From G965200765 sp965203865 (lineage in GTDB: Bacteria > Pseudomonadota > Gammaproteobacteria > Arenicellales > JAJDZL01): 64,000 bases of DNA. A program made the translations under genes and the position numbers. The notes below the pieces were generated by a model that did no database searches, had not been told where the DNA came from, and saw nothing but the letters and a program-made list of their open reading frames with translations. The DNA is taken from NCBI GenBank assembly GCA_965203865.1, contig OZ241916.1, forward strand, positions 744,001 to 808,000, read 5' to 3'. Below, piece by piece: positions 51,806 to 60,694 of this stretch (positions are counted from its first letter, which is position 1; each line of letters opens with the position of its first letter).

Positions 51806-52833
51806 ACGAAGGGCGAATATTGGACCCTGAGGAGCTGGAGAGCGAGGTCGCTGACCTTGACCTAAGCCTTCGACCGAAAAAGTTCAGCGAGTTTGTCGGG
51901 CAGGAAACAACTCGAAAGCAGTTGGGAATTTATGTACAGGCGGCAAAAGAGCGAAATGAAGCGTTGGACCACGTTTTAATATTCGGTCCGCCGGGCTTGG
52001 GCAAAACAACACTGGCGCATATTATCGCAAACGAACTGTCGGTAGAACTGGTGCAGACTTCGGGCCCGGTGTTGGAAAAACAGGGTGATGTGGCAGCTAC
52101 GCTAACCCGATTGCAAAGACGCTCAGTGCTGTTTGTTGACGAAATCCACAGGCTAAATCCAGTGGTGGAAGAAGTGCTTTACCCTGCAATGGAAGACTAC
52201 AGAATCGACATAATGATTGGACAGGGGCCAGGTGCGCGGTCCGTCAGACTGGATGTAAGCCCCTTCACTTTGGTTGGAGCCACTACAAGAACGGGATTGC
52301 TCACATCTCCCCTGCGCGACCGGTTCGGCATTAAGCAAAGACTTGAGTTCTACAATGAGCAGGAACTTGCATTGATTGTCAAGCGTTCTGCCAGAATTTT
52401 GGGAATTGAAGCTGATTCAGGCGGAGTTGAAGCAATTGCACAACGCTCTCGCGGGACACCTCGAATTGCAAACAGGCTGCTCAGGAGGGTGCGTGATTTT
52501 GCTCAGGTTGAAGGCAGCGGGAAGATTGACCAGACAACTGCATTGAAAGCACTGGACATGCTGGAAGTGGATACGGGAGGATTGGATGTACTGGACCGAA
52601 AATTGTTGAAAGTGCTATTGGAAGCACATAACGGCGGGCCTGCGGGAATCGAAACCTTGGCTGCAGCAATCAGTGAAGACCGGGGTACAATTGAAGATAC
52701 GATTGAACCCTATTTGCTTCAGCAAGGGTACTTGCAGCGTACTTCCCGCGGAAGAGTTGCTACGTTAAAGGCATGGGAGCATATGGGGATCTCCCCCGGA
52801 TCCATGCCTGGAGTGCAGAACTCGCTTGTGTAA
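51802..52833 (+). CDS. ruvB: Holliday junction branch-migration ATPase RuvB
   Basis: Hexameric AAA motor. Walker A GPPGLGKTT (about 61-69), Walker B LFVDEIHRLNP, sensor 1 region VGATTRTGLLTSPLRDRFG and the arginine-finger context RGTPRIANRLLRRVRDFA. Starts with the family SLRPKKFSEFVGQ block. 343 residues, typical. Confidence 0.97.
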   Translation: MNEGRILDPEELESEVADLDLSLRPKKFSEFVGQETTRKQLGIYVQAAKERNEALDHVLIFGPPGLGKTTLAHIIANELSVELVQTSGPVLEKQGDVAATLTRLQRRSVLFVDEIHRLNPVVEEVLYPAMEDYRIDIMIGQGPGARSVRLDVSPFTLVGATTRTGLLTSPLRDRFGIKQRLEFYNEQELALIVKRSARILGIEADSGGVEAIAQRSRGTPRIANRLLRRVRDFAQVEGSGKIDQTTALKALDMLEVDTGGLDVLDRKLLKVLLEAHNGGPAGIETLAAAISEDRGTIEDTIEPYLLQQGYLQRTSRGRVATLKAWEHMGISPGSMPGVQNSLV

Positions 52834-52893
52834 TCGTTCGTTGTTTATTGATATTTGGTAAAATTAGGCAGATTGCGTACTAACGATGCGAAA

Positions 52894-53307
52894 ATGCCGG
52901 TTGTTGTACAAAATTCTGAATTTCGGGTCTACTACGAAGATACGGATTCCGGCGGGGTAGTGTATCACTCGAATTACTTGAAATTCATGGAGCGTGCGAG
53001 AACAGAATGGCTGGTACAGTGTGGTTACATGCCTTGGAGTACAAGCGAGCGGTTTGGAATAATATTTGCAGTGAAATCTGCGGAGATGGACTTTTCCAAG
53101 CCTGCTTTTCTCGGTGACATTCTGAATGTTACCGTGGAAGATGTGTTTGTACGGGGTGCGAGCCTCTATTTGTTGCAGCGCGTAGTACGAAATGATGAAG
53201 ATTTGGTGTTCGGAAAATTTCGAATTGCCTGTGTGGATTCACAAAATTTTACAGTGAAAAGGATGCCAGCAGATCTGAGGAACAGATTGATCAAGTGGAA
53301 AATGTAG
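52894..53307 (+). CDS. ybgC: hot-dog acyl-CoA thioesterase of the Tol-Pal locus
   Basis: 4-hydroxybenzoyl-CoA thioesterase fold. Active-site block YYEDTDSGGVVYHSNYLKFMERARTEWL has the catalytic Asp (YEDTD) and Tyr/His. ATG 52894 begins the protein; a TTG at 52855 would add 13 unrelated residues. 137 residues. First gene of ybgC-tolQ-tolR-tolA-tolB-pal-cpoB; overlaps tolQ by 13 bases. Confidence 0.92.
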   Translation: MPVVVQNSEFRVYYEDTDSGGVVYHSNYLKFMERARTEWLVQCGYMPWSTSERFGIIFAVKSAEMDFSKPAFLGDILNVTVEDVFVRGASLYLLQRVVRNDEDLVFGKFRIACVDSQNFTVKRMPADLRNRLIKWKM

Positions 53308-54017
53308 TCGATATTATTCCTACGCAAAGCACAATATCGTTCATTGATTTAATCTTGAACGCAAGTTTGCTTGTACAGATTGTCATGATTATTCTGGTGC
53401 TTGCCTCTGTGATTTCCTGGACAATGATTTTCTACAAATGGTTTACATTGAGATACTGGATTGCGGCTGCCGATGAGTTCGAAACGAAATTCTGGTCAGT
53501 AGGGGATTTAAGCACTTTGTATCGGGAATGGGAAAATCGCGGACCGGATAGCGGCAGCATTGCAGTTCTGTTCCTGGAAGGATTCCGGGAACTAAGCCGG
53601 CTCATCAGCAGGCAAACAATTTACCGAAAGGATGTTGTATATGGTGTGAACCGGGCAATGCGCGTCGCCTTGAGCAGGTCAGAGGACAGCATTAATTCAA
53701 ATTTGTCTTTTTTGGCAACCGTGGGCTCTACAAGTCCCTATATCGGATTGTTTGGAACTGTATGGGGAATCATGAACTCATTCCGGGCGCTTGGTTCTCT
53801 TCAAACAGCAACGATTTCTGCTGTCGCACCAGGAATTGCTGAGGCTTTGATTGCAACAGCAATGGGGTTGTTTGCTGCAATACCGGCAGTGATTGCATAC
53901 AACCGATTTTCGTACAAGGCGGATCGATTGCTCAATCGCTACGAAACGTTTATAGAGGAATTTTTGAATGTTGTAAATCGACAGTATTCCAGCGGGAATG
54001 ACAACAAGGCGGGTTGA
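53295..54017 (+). CDS. tolQ: Tol-Pal system motor protein TolQ
   Basis: Inner-membrane proton-driven motor subunit with three membrane segments (about 18-40 and two C-terminal ones). GLFGTVWGIMNSFRALG and ISAVAPGIAEALIATAMGLFAAIPAVIAYNRF are the diagnostic MotA/TolQ/ExbB blocks. Start is GTG, overlapping ybgC. 240 residues. Forms a complex with TolR and TolA. Confidence 0.95.
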   Translation: MENVVDIIPTQSTISFIDLILNASLLVQIVMIILVLASVISWTMIFYKWFTLRYWIAAADEFETKFWSVGDLSTLYREWENRGPDSGSIAVLFLEGFRELSRLISRQTIYRKDVVYGVNRAMRVALSRSEDSINSNLSFLATVGSTSPYIGLFGTVWGIMNSFRALGSLQTATISAVAPGIAEALIATAMGLFAAIPAVIAYNRFSYKADRLLNRYETFIEEFLNVVNRQYSSGNDNKAG

Positions 54018-54453
54018 AGTGTCCAAGTATAAAAGTCAACGCTATCGTCAAATGAATGAAATCAATGTAGTTCCTTACATAGATGTAATGCTTGTGCTCC
54101 TGGTAATATTTATGGTAACAGCACCATTGCTGACAGAAGGTGTAAACGTTGATCTGCCGCAAGCGCCGGCCGAGCCGATTGTTTCGGAAGAAAGTATTCC
54201 GTTTATTGTCCATGTTACTGCCAATGGCGAGTATTTTATTAATCAGGAAACCGAGCAGGCAGTGGCTTTGCGTCAAATTCAGTTAAAGGCTGCGGCTGTG
54301 AAAAGGGTGAATCCGAACACCTTGTTTTTGGTTCGGGGCGACCGGCAGGTTTCGTTTGATGTTGTGGTAAAAGCCATGGTTGCCTTGCAGAGTGCAGGCG
54401 TGGAAAATGTTAGTATTGTAACGAGAAGTACGGAAGAAAATCCGCAAAATTGA
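53998..54453 (+). CDS. tolR: Tol-Pal system protein TolR
   Basis: Single membrane helix (about 24-45) containing the proton-pathway Asp in MNEINVVPYIDVMLVLLVIFMV, then a periplasmic ExbD-like domain. 151 residues. It overlaps tolQ by 20 bases at ATG 53998; a GTG at 54019 is an alternative that removes seven residues. The order is that of E. coli. Confidence 0.94.
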   Translation: MTTRRVEVSKYKSQRYRQMNEINVVPYIDVMLVLLVIFMVTAPLLTEGVNVDLPQAPAEPIVSEESIPFIVHVTANGEYFINQETEQAVALRQIQLKAAAVKRVNPNTLFLVRGDRQVSFDVVVKAMVALQSAGVENVSIVTRSTEENPQN

Positions 54454-55487
54454 ATCAAATGGCAAGAAACAATTTAAAGCAATCGGCAGTAGGATTCAAG
54501 TCAGTTTTATTGGCAGTAGTGGTGCATGCGCTCATTGTACTGGCAGTAGGCGTAAATATATTCTTTCAAAGCGATAATCATTCCGATTCGCAATCAGACA
54601 ATGTTAAACCTGCATCCATTCAGGCTCAAACAGTTGAAGAGTCTCAGTTGACACGCGAAATCGAGCTGGTCCGCCAGCAGGAAGAAGCCAAGCGTCGAGA
54701 AGCTGAGGAACGACAGAAAAAACTGGAAGATGCAATATTGGAGCAAAGAACTCTTGAAGAAAAAAGGCAAGCCGAAGAAGAGCGTCTGGCGCAAATAGAA
54801 CAGCAACGTGTTGATGAGGAGCAGCATGCAAAGAAACTGGAAGAAGCCAGACTTGAACAGGAAGCAGAAGTGCGCCGTCTTGAACTTATCAAGCAGCAGG
54901 AACTGGACCAACTCGCAGTAATCGAAAAGCAGAAGTTGACAGAATCTGCCAAACTGGCTGAAATCGAGCAGCAGCGTAAACTCGTGGAAGAGCAGAAGCG
55001 GAAAGAGGAACAGGAAGTTCAGCGTCTGGCCGAAGAAAAGCGCAAGAAAGAAGAGGCAGAAAAAAAGCGATTGGCTGAGGAGAAGCGCAAGCAGGAACAA
55101 GCTGCCGAGCAGAAGCGGTTGGCTGAGGAAAAACGCATTCAGGAAGAAGAAGCGCAAAAGCAGCTGCTGGCAAAAAGGGAAGAGCAACTGCAGCAGCGGG
55201 CTGCCTCAGAGTTGGGGCGTTTTGAATCAGCAATTCGAAAAAGAGTCGAGAAAAACTGGGTGCAGGTCGGAAGCGCCGACAATTTGACTGCATCGGTAAT
55301 CGTTGAAGTCAATCGAGGCGGCGAAGTTCAATCAGTCCAGCTGAATCAGTCCAGTGGCTCAAAGCAATTCGACCGCTCAGTTGAACAAGCGGTAAGGCGA
55401 GCATCGCCTTTGCCGATTCCAAAAGATCCGGAAATTTTCGACTACATTCGAAAGTTTCAGTTTAAATTTACAGCGCCGACCACTTGA
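54450..55487 (+). CDS. tolA: Tol-Pal system protein TolA
   Basis: Membrane anchor (about 15-40), then a very long charged coiled coil rich in Lys, Glu and Ala/Gln (about 60-250, KREAEERQKK..., EEKRKKEEAEKK...), then the C-terminal TonB-like domain (SELGRFESAIRKRVEKNW ... SVIVEVNRGGEVQSV). It spans the periplasm to contact Pal/TolB. TTG 54450 (overlap with tolR stop) or ATG 54459 is the start. 345 residues, shorter than E. coli (421). Confidence 0.93.
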   Translation: MNQMARNNLKQSAVGFKSVLLAVVVHALIVLAVGVNIFFQSDNHSDSQSDNVKPASIQAQTVEESQLTREIELVRQQEEAKRREAEERQKKLEDAILEQRTLEEKRQAEEERLAQIEQQRVDEEQHAKKLEEARLEQEAEVRRLELIKQQELDQLAVIEKQKLTESAKLAEIEQQRKLVEEQKRKEEQEVQRLAEEKRKKEEAEKKRLAEEKRKQEQAAEQKRLAEEKRIQEEEAQKQLLAKREEQLQQRAASELGRFESAIRKRVEKNWVQVGSADNLTASVIVEVNRGGEVQSVQLNQSSGSKQFDRSVEQAVRRASPLPIPKDPEIFDYIRKFQFKFTAPTT

Positions 55488-56809
55488 GAACCTTGAATAA
55501 AATCTATCTTGCATTTGCTCGGTTGCTTTCAATCGGGTTGCTGCTGTACAGCGTAAATGCCCAGGCACTGATAACGATTGAAATTGACAAGGGAATAAAA
55601 AGCGGTCTTCCGATTGCAGTGGTTCCCTTCGAGAATGGAGATTTGGCGGGTCTTCCATTTACACTGGATGAAGTGATCAGAAACGACTTGCAGCGAACGG
55701 GCCGATTCAGTTCCATGCATCCCTCCAACTTCCTGAGCGAGCCGACTCGCCAAAATCAAATTCGGTTTGTTGACTGGCGTTTGATAAAAGTTGATTATCT
55801 GGTAGTTGGGGGGCTGAGTCTGAGAGAGACGGGTCAATTCGAACTTCGAGTCCAGTTATTTGATGTGTTGAACGAGAATCAGGTTTTTGGAAGGAAGTTT
55901 CAAGCCACATCCGAACAGTTGCGCGATGTTGCCCATAGAGTAGCTGATTTAATCTTTACCGAAATTACGGGTAGCAAAAGCTCATTCAGTTCGAATATTG
56001 CCTTTGTCTCGGCAGAAACAGGCAGTGACGGAAAAATTGAACATGTTTTGTACATAGCAGACTATGACGGCTATGACCCTGTGGCCATTCTCCAGGAAAG
56101 CTCGCCTATACTCTCTCCGACCTGGTCGCCGGATTCCAAGCAAATTGCGTATGCAGTACTGGAGCCAACGGGGTCGAAAATCTACGTTCAGACTATTGGG
56201 ACAGGTGCCAGGGTAAACGTTGTAGAAACAGATGCGCGGGTTAGTGCTCCGAGCTGGTCTCCAGATGGAAGTAGAATTGCTTTCACGTTGCTCTACGAAG
56301 GAAATTCCGATATCTATGTGGTTACATTGAATACCGGGCAGGTCAGCCAAATTACAGCGCATGAGGCGATTGATACTGAACCAAGTTGGTCTCCGGATGG
56401 CAAAAATCTGATATTTACATCGGGCCGCGGTGCTTCAACGCAAATTTATTCCGTTCCGGCGAATCGGTCGTCTACTCCGCAAAGAATAACGTTTGCAGGG
56501 AGTTGGAATGCAAGCGCCAAGTACGACACAAAAGGTGAAAAGTTGATAATGATTTCCCAGCAGGAAGCAGGCTATCAGATAGTTTCCTACGATATAGAAG
56601 AAAATTCGCTGTCGGAACTAACGAGAACCAGCTTCAATGAATCTCCAAGCATTTCACCAGAAGGAGATATGATAATGTACATAGTTGAGGGGCAGGAGAG
56701 GCAGTTAATGATAATTTCACCGGACGGTAGAGTTAAATCGCCTGTTCCTATTCCAAGCGGCCAAATTAAACAGGCCAGCTGGGAATCAAAAAACAATGAA
56801 ACTCAATAG
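55484..56809 (+). CDS. tolB: Tol-Pal system beta-propeller protein TolB
   Basis: Periplasmic protein that binds Pal. Signal peptide (IYLAFARLLSIGLLLYSVNAQA), an N-terminal D1 domain (IAVVPFENG ... DLQRTGRF), then a beta-propeller with repeated WSPDS/WSPDG and SPDGRVK. 441 residues, typical. Start is TTG overlapping the tolA stop. Confidence 0.95.
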   Translation: MRTLNKIYLAFARLLSIGLLLYSVNAQALITIEIDKGIKSGLPIAVVPFENGDLAGLPFTLDEVIRNDLQRTGRFSSMHPSNFLSEPTRQNQIRFVDWRLIKVDYLVVGGLSLRETGQFELRVQLFDVLNENQVFGRKFQATSEQLRDVAHRVADLIFTEITGSKSSFSSNIAFVSAETGSDGKIEHVLYIADYDGYDPVAILQESSPILSPTWSPDSKQIAYAVLEPTGSKIYVQTIGTGARVNVVETDARVSAPSWSPDGSRIAFTLLYEGNSDIYVVTLNTGQVSQITAHEAIDTEPSWSPDGKNLIFTSGRGASTQIYSVPANRSSTPQRITFAGSWNASAKYDTKGEKLIMISQQEAGYQIVSYDIEENSLSELTRTSFNESPSISPEGDMIMYIVEGQERQLMIISPDGRVKSPVPIPSGQIKQASWESKNNETQ

Positions 56810-56833
56810 AAATTTACCTGGGGGTACATAAGT

Positions 56834-57373
56834 TTGATTAAAAATAAATTTGGTTTACCGATAATTGCAGTTTTGTTCATGTTTATATCTGGGTGTTCCT
56901 CCCCGACAGTTGACACCTCGTCAGCTACAGGAGAAGAAACAGGTAGTGTGACAAGCGGTGTTGCAAGTAGCGACAGTGTGTCAGGAACGGAAATTTCAGG
57001 TGATGCCAGTGGCGGCAGTGCCGATGCTTCTTCTGAAAATTTGCTAGATCAAAGAGCAGTTTATTTCGAGTATGACAGTAGTACTCTTGATGATTTGGCA
57101 AGACGAATTGTGGCAGCGCATGTACAAAATTCATTGCAGAATCCGGCTATAAAGCTTCGACTGGTGGGGCATGCGGACGAAAGAGGGTCCAGGGAATATA
57201 ATTTGGCACTCGGCGACCGGCGTGCTGCTTCTGTAAACAAAATGTTTCAAGTTAACGGTGTTAGCAGTTCTCGAATTTATGCTATTTCGATGGGGGAAGA
57301 ACAACCTGCTGCATTGGGACATGATGAGGAATCGTGGCGGCTGAATCGGCGAGTTGAAATTGTTTATGAATGA
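56834..57373 (+). CDS. pal: peptidoglycan-associated lipoprotein Pal
   Basis: Outer-membrane lipoprotein with an OmpA-like peptidoglycan-binding domain. Lipobox FISGC, then a Ser/Thr/Gly-rich linker, then VYFEYDSSTL, LVGHADERGSREYNLALGDRRA. The OmpA-type acidic and Arg residues that bind diaminopimelate are present. TTG start. 179 residues. Confidence 0.95.
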   Translation: MIKNKFGLPIIAVLFMFISGCSSPTVDTSSATGEETGSVTSGVASSDSVSGTEISGDASGGSADASSENLLDQRAVYFEYDSSTLDDLARRIVAAHVQNSLQNPAIKLRLVGHADERGSREYNLALGDRRAASVNKMFQVNGVSSSRIYAISMGEEQPAALGHDEESWRLNRRVEIVYE

Positions 57374-57408
57374 ATAATACTTGAAGAATATTTAACGCGA
57401 ACGGACCG

Positions 57409-58278
57409 ATGCTTCGAATTACACCTTGTGAAATTAGCTTGAAATACTTTGTATTAGTGCTTCTTGCATTGGTGCTCGGCGGTTGCGGAGCACCTGTGCA
57501 AGAAGTCCCATCTTCGTCTTCCGCTTCTGCTGGTAGCACGCCTTCTGAACCTGAGGTTTCTGAGCAAATTCAGGAGCAGGTCAGTCAAACGGTGCTAGCA
57601 GTTTTGCAGATTGAAGAACTTACAGAACAAGTTCGCCAACTTACAAGCAAGACCGAAGAGCTGCAGTTTCAACTTGCTCGTGCGAATGAAAGGCAGAAGC
57701 AGCTTTATGACGATGTCGACTACCGCTTGCGTCAGGTGGAAAGAGGCGCAGTCGCATCAAATGCTTCTGTCAGCACAGTTGGCTCTGCACAGAACAGCAG
57801 TTCGTCTCCTTCATCGGAAACTATAATTTCCCTTGACGGCGGCTCTCCGCAACCCGCAGAAGAAACAGTTGAAGTGGCTTCATTCAACCCGGACGAAGTC
57901 CGTTCTGTCTATGATGAAGGATTCGATGCATTGCGACGCGGCAAGTATGAAGAAGCGATAAAGTTATTCGAGGATCTTATTGCTCGCTACCCCGGTAGCG
58001 ACCTGGAAGACGATGCAATGTACTGGATTGCCGAGTCGAACTACGTTACGCAGGAGTATGACAGGGCACTGCCAGCATTTGAGCGTGTTGTCCGGGAGTT
58101 TCCCAACAGTCAGCGCGCTCCTGAGGCAATGCTGAAGATTGGGTACATTCACTATGCTCGCGAAGACTACGGTCAGGCGAAATTCTATCTTTCGGAAGTG
58201 GCGGACAGTTATCCTGCCAGTCGGTCAGCATTTTCAGCGAAACGACGTCTGGATAAAATGGAGCGAGAGGGGCTCTAG
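57409..58278 (+). CDS. cpoB: Tol-Pal associated TPR protein CpoB (YbgF)
   Basis: Coordinates outer-membrane constriction with peptidoglycan synthesis. N-terminal coiled coil (QIEELTEQVRQLTSKTEEL, about 65-105), a low-complexity Ser linker, then TPR repeats (VYDEGFDALRRGKYEEAIKLFE, GYIHYAREDYGQAKFYLSEV). 289 residues. Odd: the N-terminus ends LALVLGGCGAPV, a lipobox, rather than a cleavable Sec signal as in E. coli CpoB, so it may be a lipoprotein. The stop abuts that of the convergent LivF gene with no gap. Confidence 0.9.
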   Translation: MLRITPCEISLKYFVLVLLALVLGGCGAPVQEVPSSSSASAGSTPSEPEVSEQIQEQVSQTVLAVLQIEELTEQVRQLTSKTEELQFQLARANERQKQLYDDVDYRLRQVERGAVASNASVSTVGSAQNSSSSPSSETIISLDGGSPQPAEETVEVASFNPDEVRSVYDEGFDALRRGKYEEAIKLFEDLIARYPGSDLEDDAMYWIAESNYVTQEYDRALPAFERVVREFPNSQRAPEAMLKIGYIHYAREDYGQAKFYLSEVADSYPASRSAFSAKRRLDKMEREGL

Positions 58279-58980
58279 TCAGATTCCAAGATACTTTTGC
58301 TGAAATTCCACGTTGGATTCAAGTTCATCAGAGCTTCCCGTCCACGCAATATGGCCCTTTTCAACAATATAGTGGCGGTCTCCAATTCTGAGCAGTGCCT
58401 CAAGATTCTTGTCAATAAGCAAGATTGACTGGCGATTGTCTTTCAATTTGGAGATACTATTCCAAATTTGTCTTCGTAAAAGCGGTGACAACCCCTCGGT
58501 TGCCTCATCCAGAATCAACAGCCTGGGATTGGTCATCAAGGCCCTGCCAATTGAGAGCATCTGTTGTTCGCCGCCAGAGATTTTGCTTCCGGCGGCCGCA
58601 ATGCGCGGCTCAAGCCCTGGAAATAATGCCAGTACCTTGTCAATAGTCCACGGGTCTTTTAATTGATTGAAATTATGCGCTGTGGCAATTAAATTTTCTC
58701 TGACCGTAAGGTTTGTGAATATGTGCCTGCCTTCGGGGGCGTAGCCGATACCCGCACGCGCGATTTTGTACGATGGCCAGCCTGATATTTCCTGCTCGTC
58801 GAACGTGATTGAGCCGCTGCCGGGTTTTATGATGCCCATGATTGACCGAACAGTGGTGGTCTTGCCCATGCCGTTTCTGCCCAGCAAAGTTACAACCTCG
58901 CCTTCGTTGACCTCCAGCGACAAGTCAAACAACACTTGCGTAATGCCGTAGGAAGATTTTATTGAGTCGACCTTCAGCAT
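58279..58980 (-). CDS. LivF-type ABC ATP-binding protein (second importer)
   Basis: 233 residues. Walker A GRNGMGKTT, Q-loop region GYAPEGRHIFTNLTVREN, signature KISGGEQQMLSIGRAL and Walker B RLLILDEATEGLSP. EGRHIF is the LivF family mark. Last gene of a five-gene minus-strand importer, three bases from LivG. Its stop directly abuts the cpoB stop on the other strand. Confidence 0.9.
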   Translation of the reverse strand: MLKVDSIKSSYGITQVLFDLSLEVNEGEVVTLLGRNGMGKTTTVRSIMGIIKPGSGSITFDEQEISGWPSYKIARAGIGYAPEGRHIFTNLTVRENLIATAHNFNQLKDPWTIDKVLALFPGLEPRIAAAGSKISGGEQQMLSIGRALMTNPRLLILDEATEGLSPLLRRQIWNSISKLKDNRQSILLIDKNLEALLRIGDRHYIVEKGHIAWTGSSDELESNVEFQQKYLGI

Positions 58981-58983
58981 AGG

Positions 58984-59733
58984 TTAGTCGTCTCTGCCAA
59001 GATAAGCCTCGCGCACTATGGGTTCACTGCGCACTGTTTTTGGGGACCCGCTTGCAATCAACCGTCCGTACACCATTACGGATATTGTGTCAGCCAGCTC
59101 AAAGACAGCATCCATATCGTGTTCAATCAGCAGGATTGAATACTTTCCCTTTAAAGTTTTAAGGAAGCGAATCATTTCCGCTGAATCAGTTCTGCCCATG
59201 CCCGCAAGCGGTTCATCCAGTACAAGCAGCTTTGGAGCCATTGCCAAAGCAACTGCGATTTCAAGCTGCCTTTGCTCACCATAAGCAAGTTCTCCTGCAA
59301 TCGTATTGCAATGCATGCCAAGCCCTATGGTTTCGAGAACTTCCAATGCTCTGTCTTGCAGTTTTTTCTCCTTTTTAAGTTGTCTCCATATATGAAAACT
59401 ATGGCCGCTGTGCGCTTGTATTGCGAGTACAACATTTTCTTGACAGGTAAAGTCTTTCAGGATTGAAGTAATCTGGAATGAACGCGCAAGTCCTTTCAAT
59501 GACCGTTTCGGCGCACTGAGACATGTGATATTTTGGTGGTCGAATTCAATTTCTCCGCTATCGCTTGACAGAATACCGGAGATTTGAGATACAAGCGTAG
59601 TTTTGCCGGCTCCATTTGGACCAATCAGGGCATGAACTTCTCCTGCATGAATTTCAAGTGAAACATTTTCGGTTGCAACTACGCCGCCGAAACTTTTATT
59701 CAAGTTGGCGATTTTCAAAATCGGACTAGTCAC
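58984..59733 (-). CDS. LivG-type ABC ATP-binding protein (second importer)
   Basis: 249 residues. Walker A GPNGAGKTT, Q-loop region ARSFQITSILKDFT, signature LAYGEQRQLEIAVAL and Walker B KLLVLDEPLAGM with EHDMDAVFELAD. It overlaps the LivM gene by eight bases. Substrate is that of the binding protein upstream. Confidence 0.9.
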   Translation of the reverse strand: MTSPILKIANLNKSFGGVVATENVSLEIHAGEVHALIGPNGAGKTTLVSQISGILSSDSGEIEFDHQNITCLSAPKRSLKGLARSFQITSILKDFTCQENVVLAIQAHSGHSFHIWRQLKKEKKLQDRALEVLETIGLGMHCNTIAGELAYGEQRQLEIAVALAMAPKLLVLDEPLAGMGRTDSAEMIRFLKTLKGKYSILLIEHDMDAVFELADTISVMVYGRLIASGSPKTVRSEPIVREAYLGRDD

Positions 59734-60691
59734 GGGTCCGTCCGCGTGGATTTACAAGTCCTGCAATACCTTTTGGCGAAAATATTACAACAAGAATCAG
59801 AAACGGCCCGAAAATCAAATGCCAGTGCTCCGTAAACCGCGAAAGAAATTCGGACAGCAGCCAAAAGACCAAGGCTCCGGTTATCGGACCGATGATACTT
59901 GCCATACCGCCCAGAACCACCATGAAAATCAGCTCGCCAGAACGAGTCCAGTGCATTACATCCGGACTCACAAACTTCTCGACATTCGCACTGAGAACCC
60001 CGGCAATTGTGCACATAACGCCTGCAATAACAAAGCACACCAGCTTGTATCGAAAAGCTGAAAAGCCAATCACTTCCATACGAAGTTCATTCGACTTGAT
60101 CCCGCGAATAACATAGCCAAAGCGGGAATTTACCAGTCGGTACGTAAAATAAAGGCAAGCTACCATAATTGCAAAGATCAAATAATAGCGGTGAACCGGA
60201 TTGTCGATATCAAGCAAGCTGGTACCAAAATCGCTTCGTGAATAAATGATCAGCCCATCGTCGCTTCCGTATTCTTCCACGCTAATCGCCAGAAAATAGA
60301 TCATTTGGGTCAAAGCCATTGTGATCATAATAAAGTACACGCCGCGGGTTCGAAGACTGATGAATCCAAACAGGAGTGCAATGAATACTGCAACAAGAAT
60401 GGCTAGTGGAAACTGAACATAAAAGCTGTTGATGTCGTAGTATGCGCAAATTCCCACAGTATATGCACCAATTCCCAAATAGACGGCATGTCCAAAACTG
60501 ATCATTCCGCCATAGCCCAGGATGAGGTTCAGACTAATTGCTGCAATTGCCCAGATCATCAGGCGTGCAAACAAATTCAGGTAGTACGGCTCATTAATTG
60601 CAATTGCAATTAGCGGAGTGACTGCGCAAGTGCTGACAACCACGAACCCCAGCCATTGACCAGGTGAAATATTTTGCAATTTATGCATCAC
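59726..60691 (-). CDS. LivM-type ABC permease (second importer)
   Basis: 321 residues with about nine membrane segments. Marks are GYGGMISFGHAVYLGIGAYT, LRTRGVYFIMITMALTQM and the EAA-like AFRYKLVCFVIAGVMCTIAGVL. It starts three bases after LivH. Confidence 0.9.
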   Translation of the reverse strand: MMHKLQNISPGQWLGFVVVSTCAVTPLIAIAINEPYYLNLFARLMIWAIAAISLNLILGYGGMISFGHAVYLGIGAYTVGICAYYDINSFYVQFPLAILVAVFIALLFGFISLRTRGVYFIMITMALTQMIYFLAISVEEYGSDDGLIIYSRSDFGTSLLDIDNPVHRYYLIFAIMVACLYFTYRLVNSRFGYVIRGIKSNELRMEVIGFSAFRYKLVCFVIAGVMCTIAGVLSANVEKFVSPDVMHWTRSGELIFMVVLGGMASIIGPITGALVFWLLSEFLSRFTEHWHLIFGPFLILVVIFSPKGIAGLVNPRGRTRD

Positions 60692-60694
60692 AGC

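Noticed and set aside
54594..55293. Long minus-strand frames opposite tolA
   Set aside because: They are shadows of the repetitive Lys/Glu/Gln-rich coding sequence and give low-complexity Leu/Phe- or Ser-rich translations.
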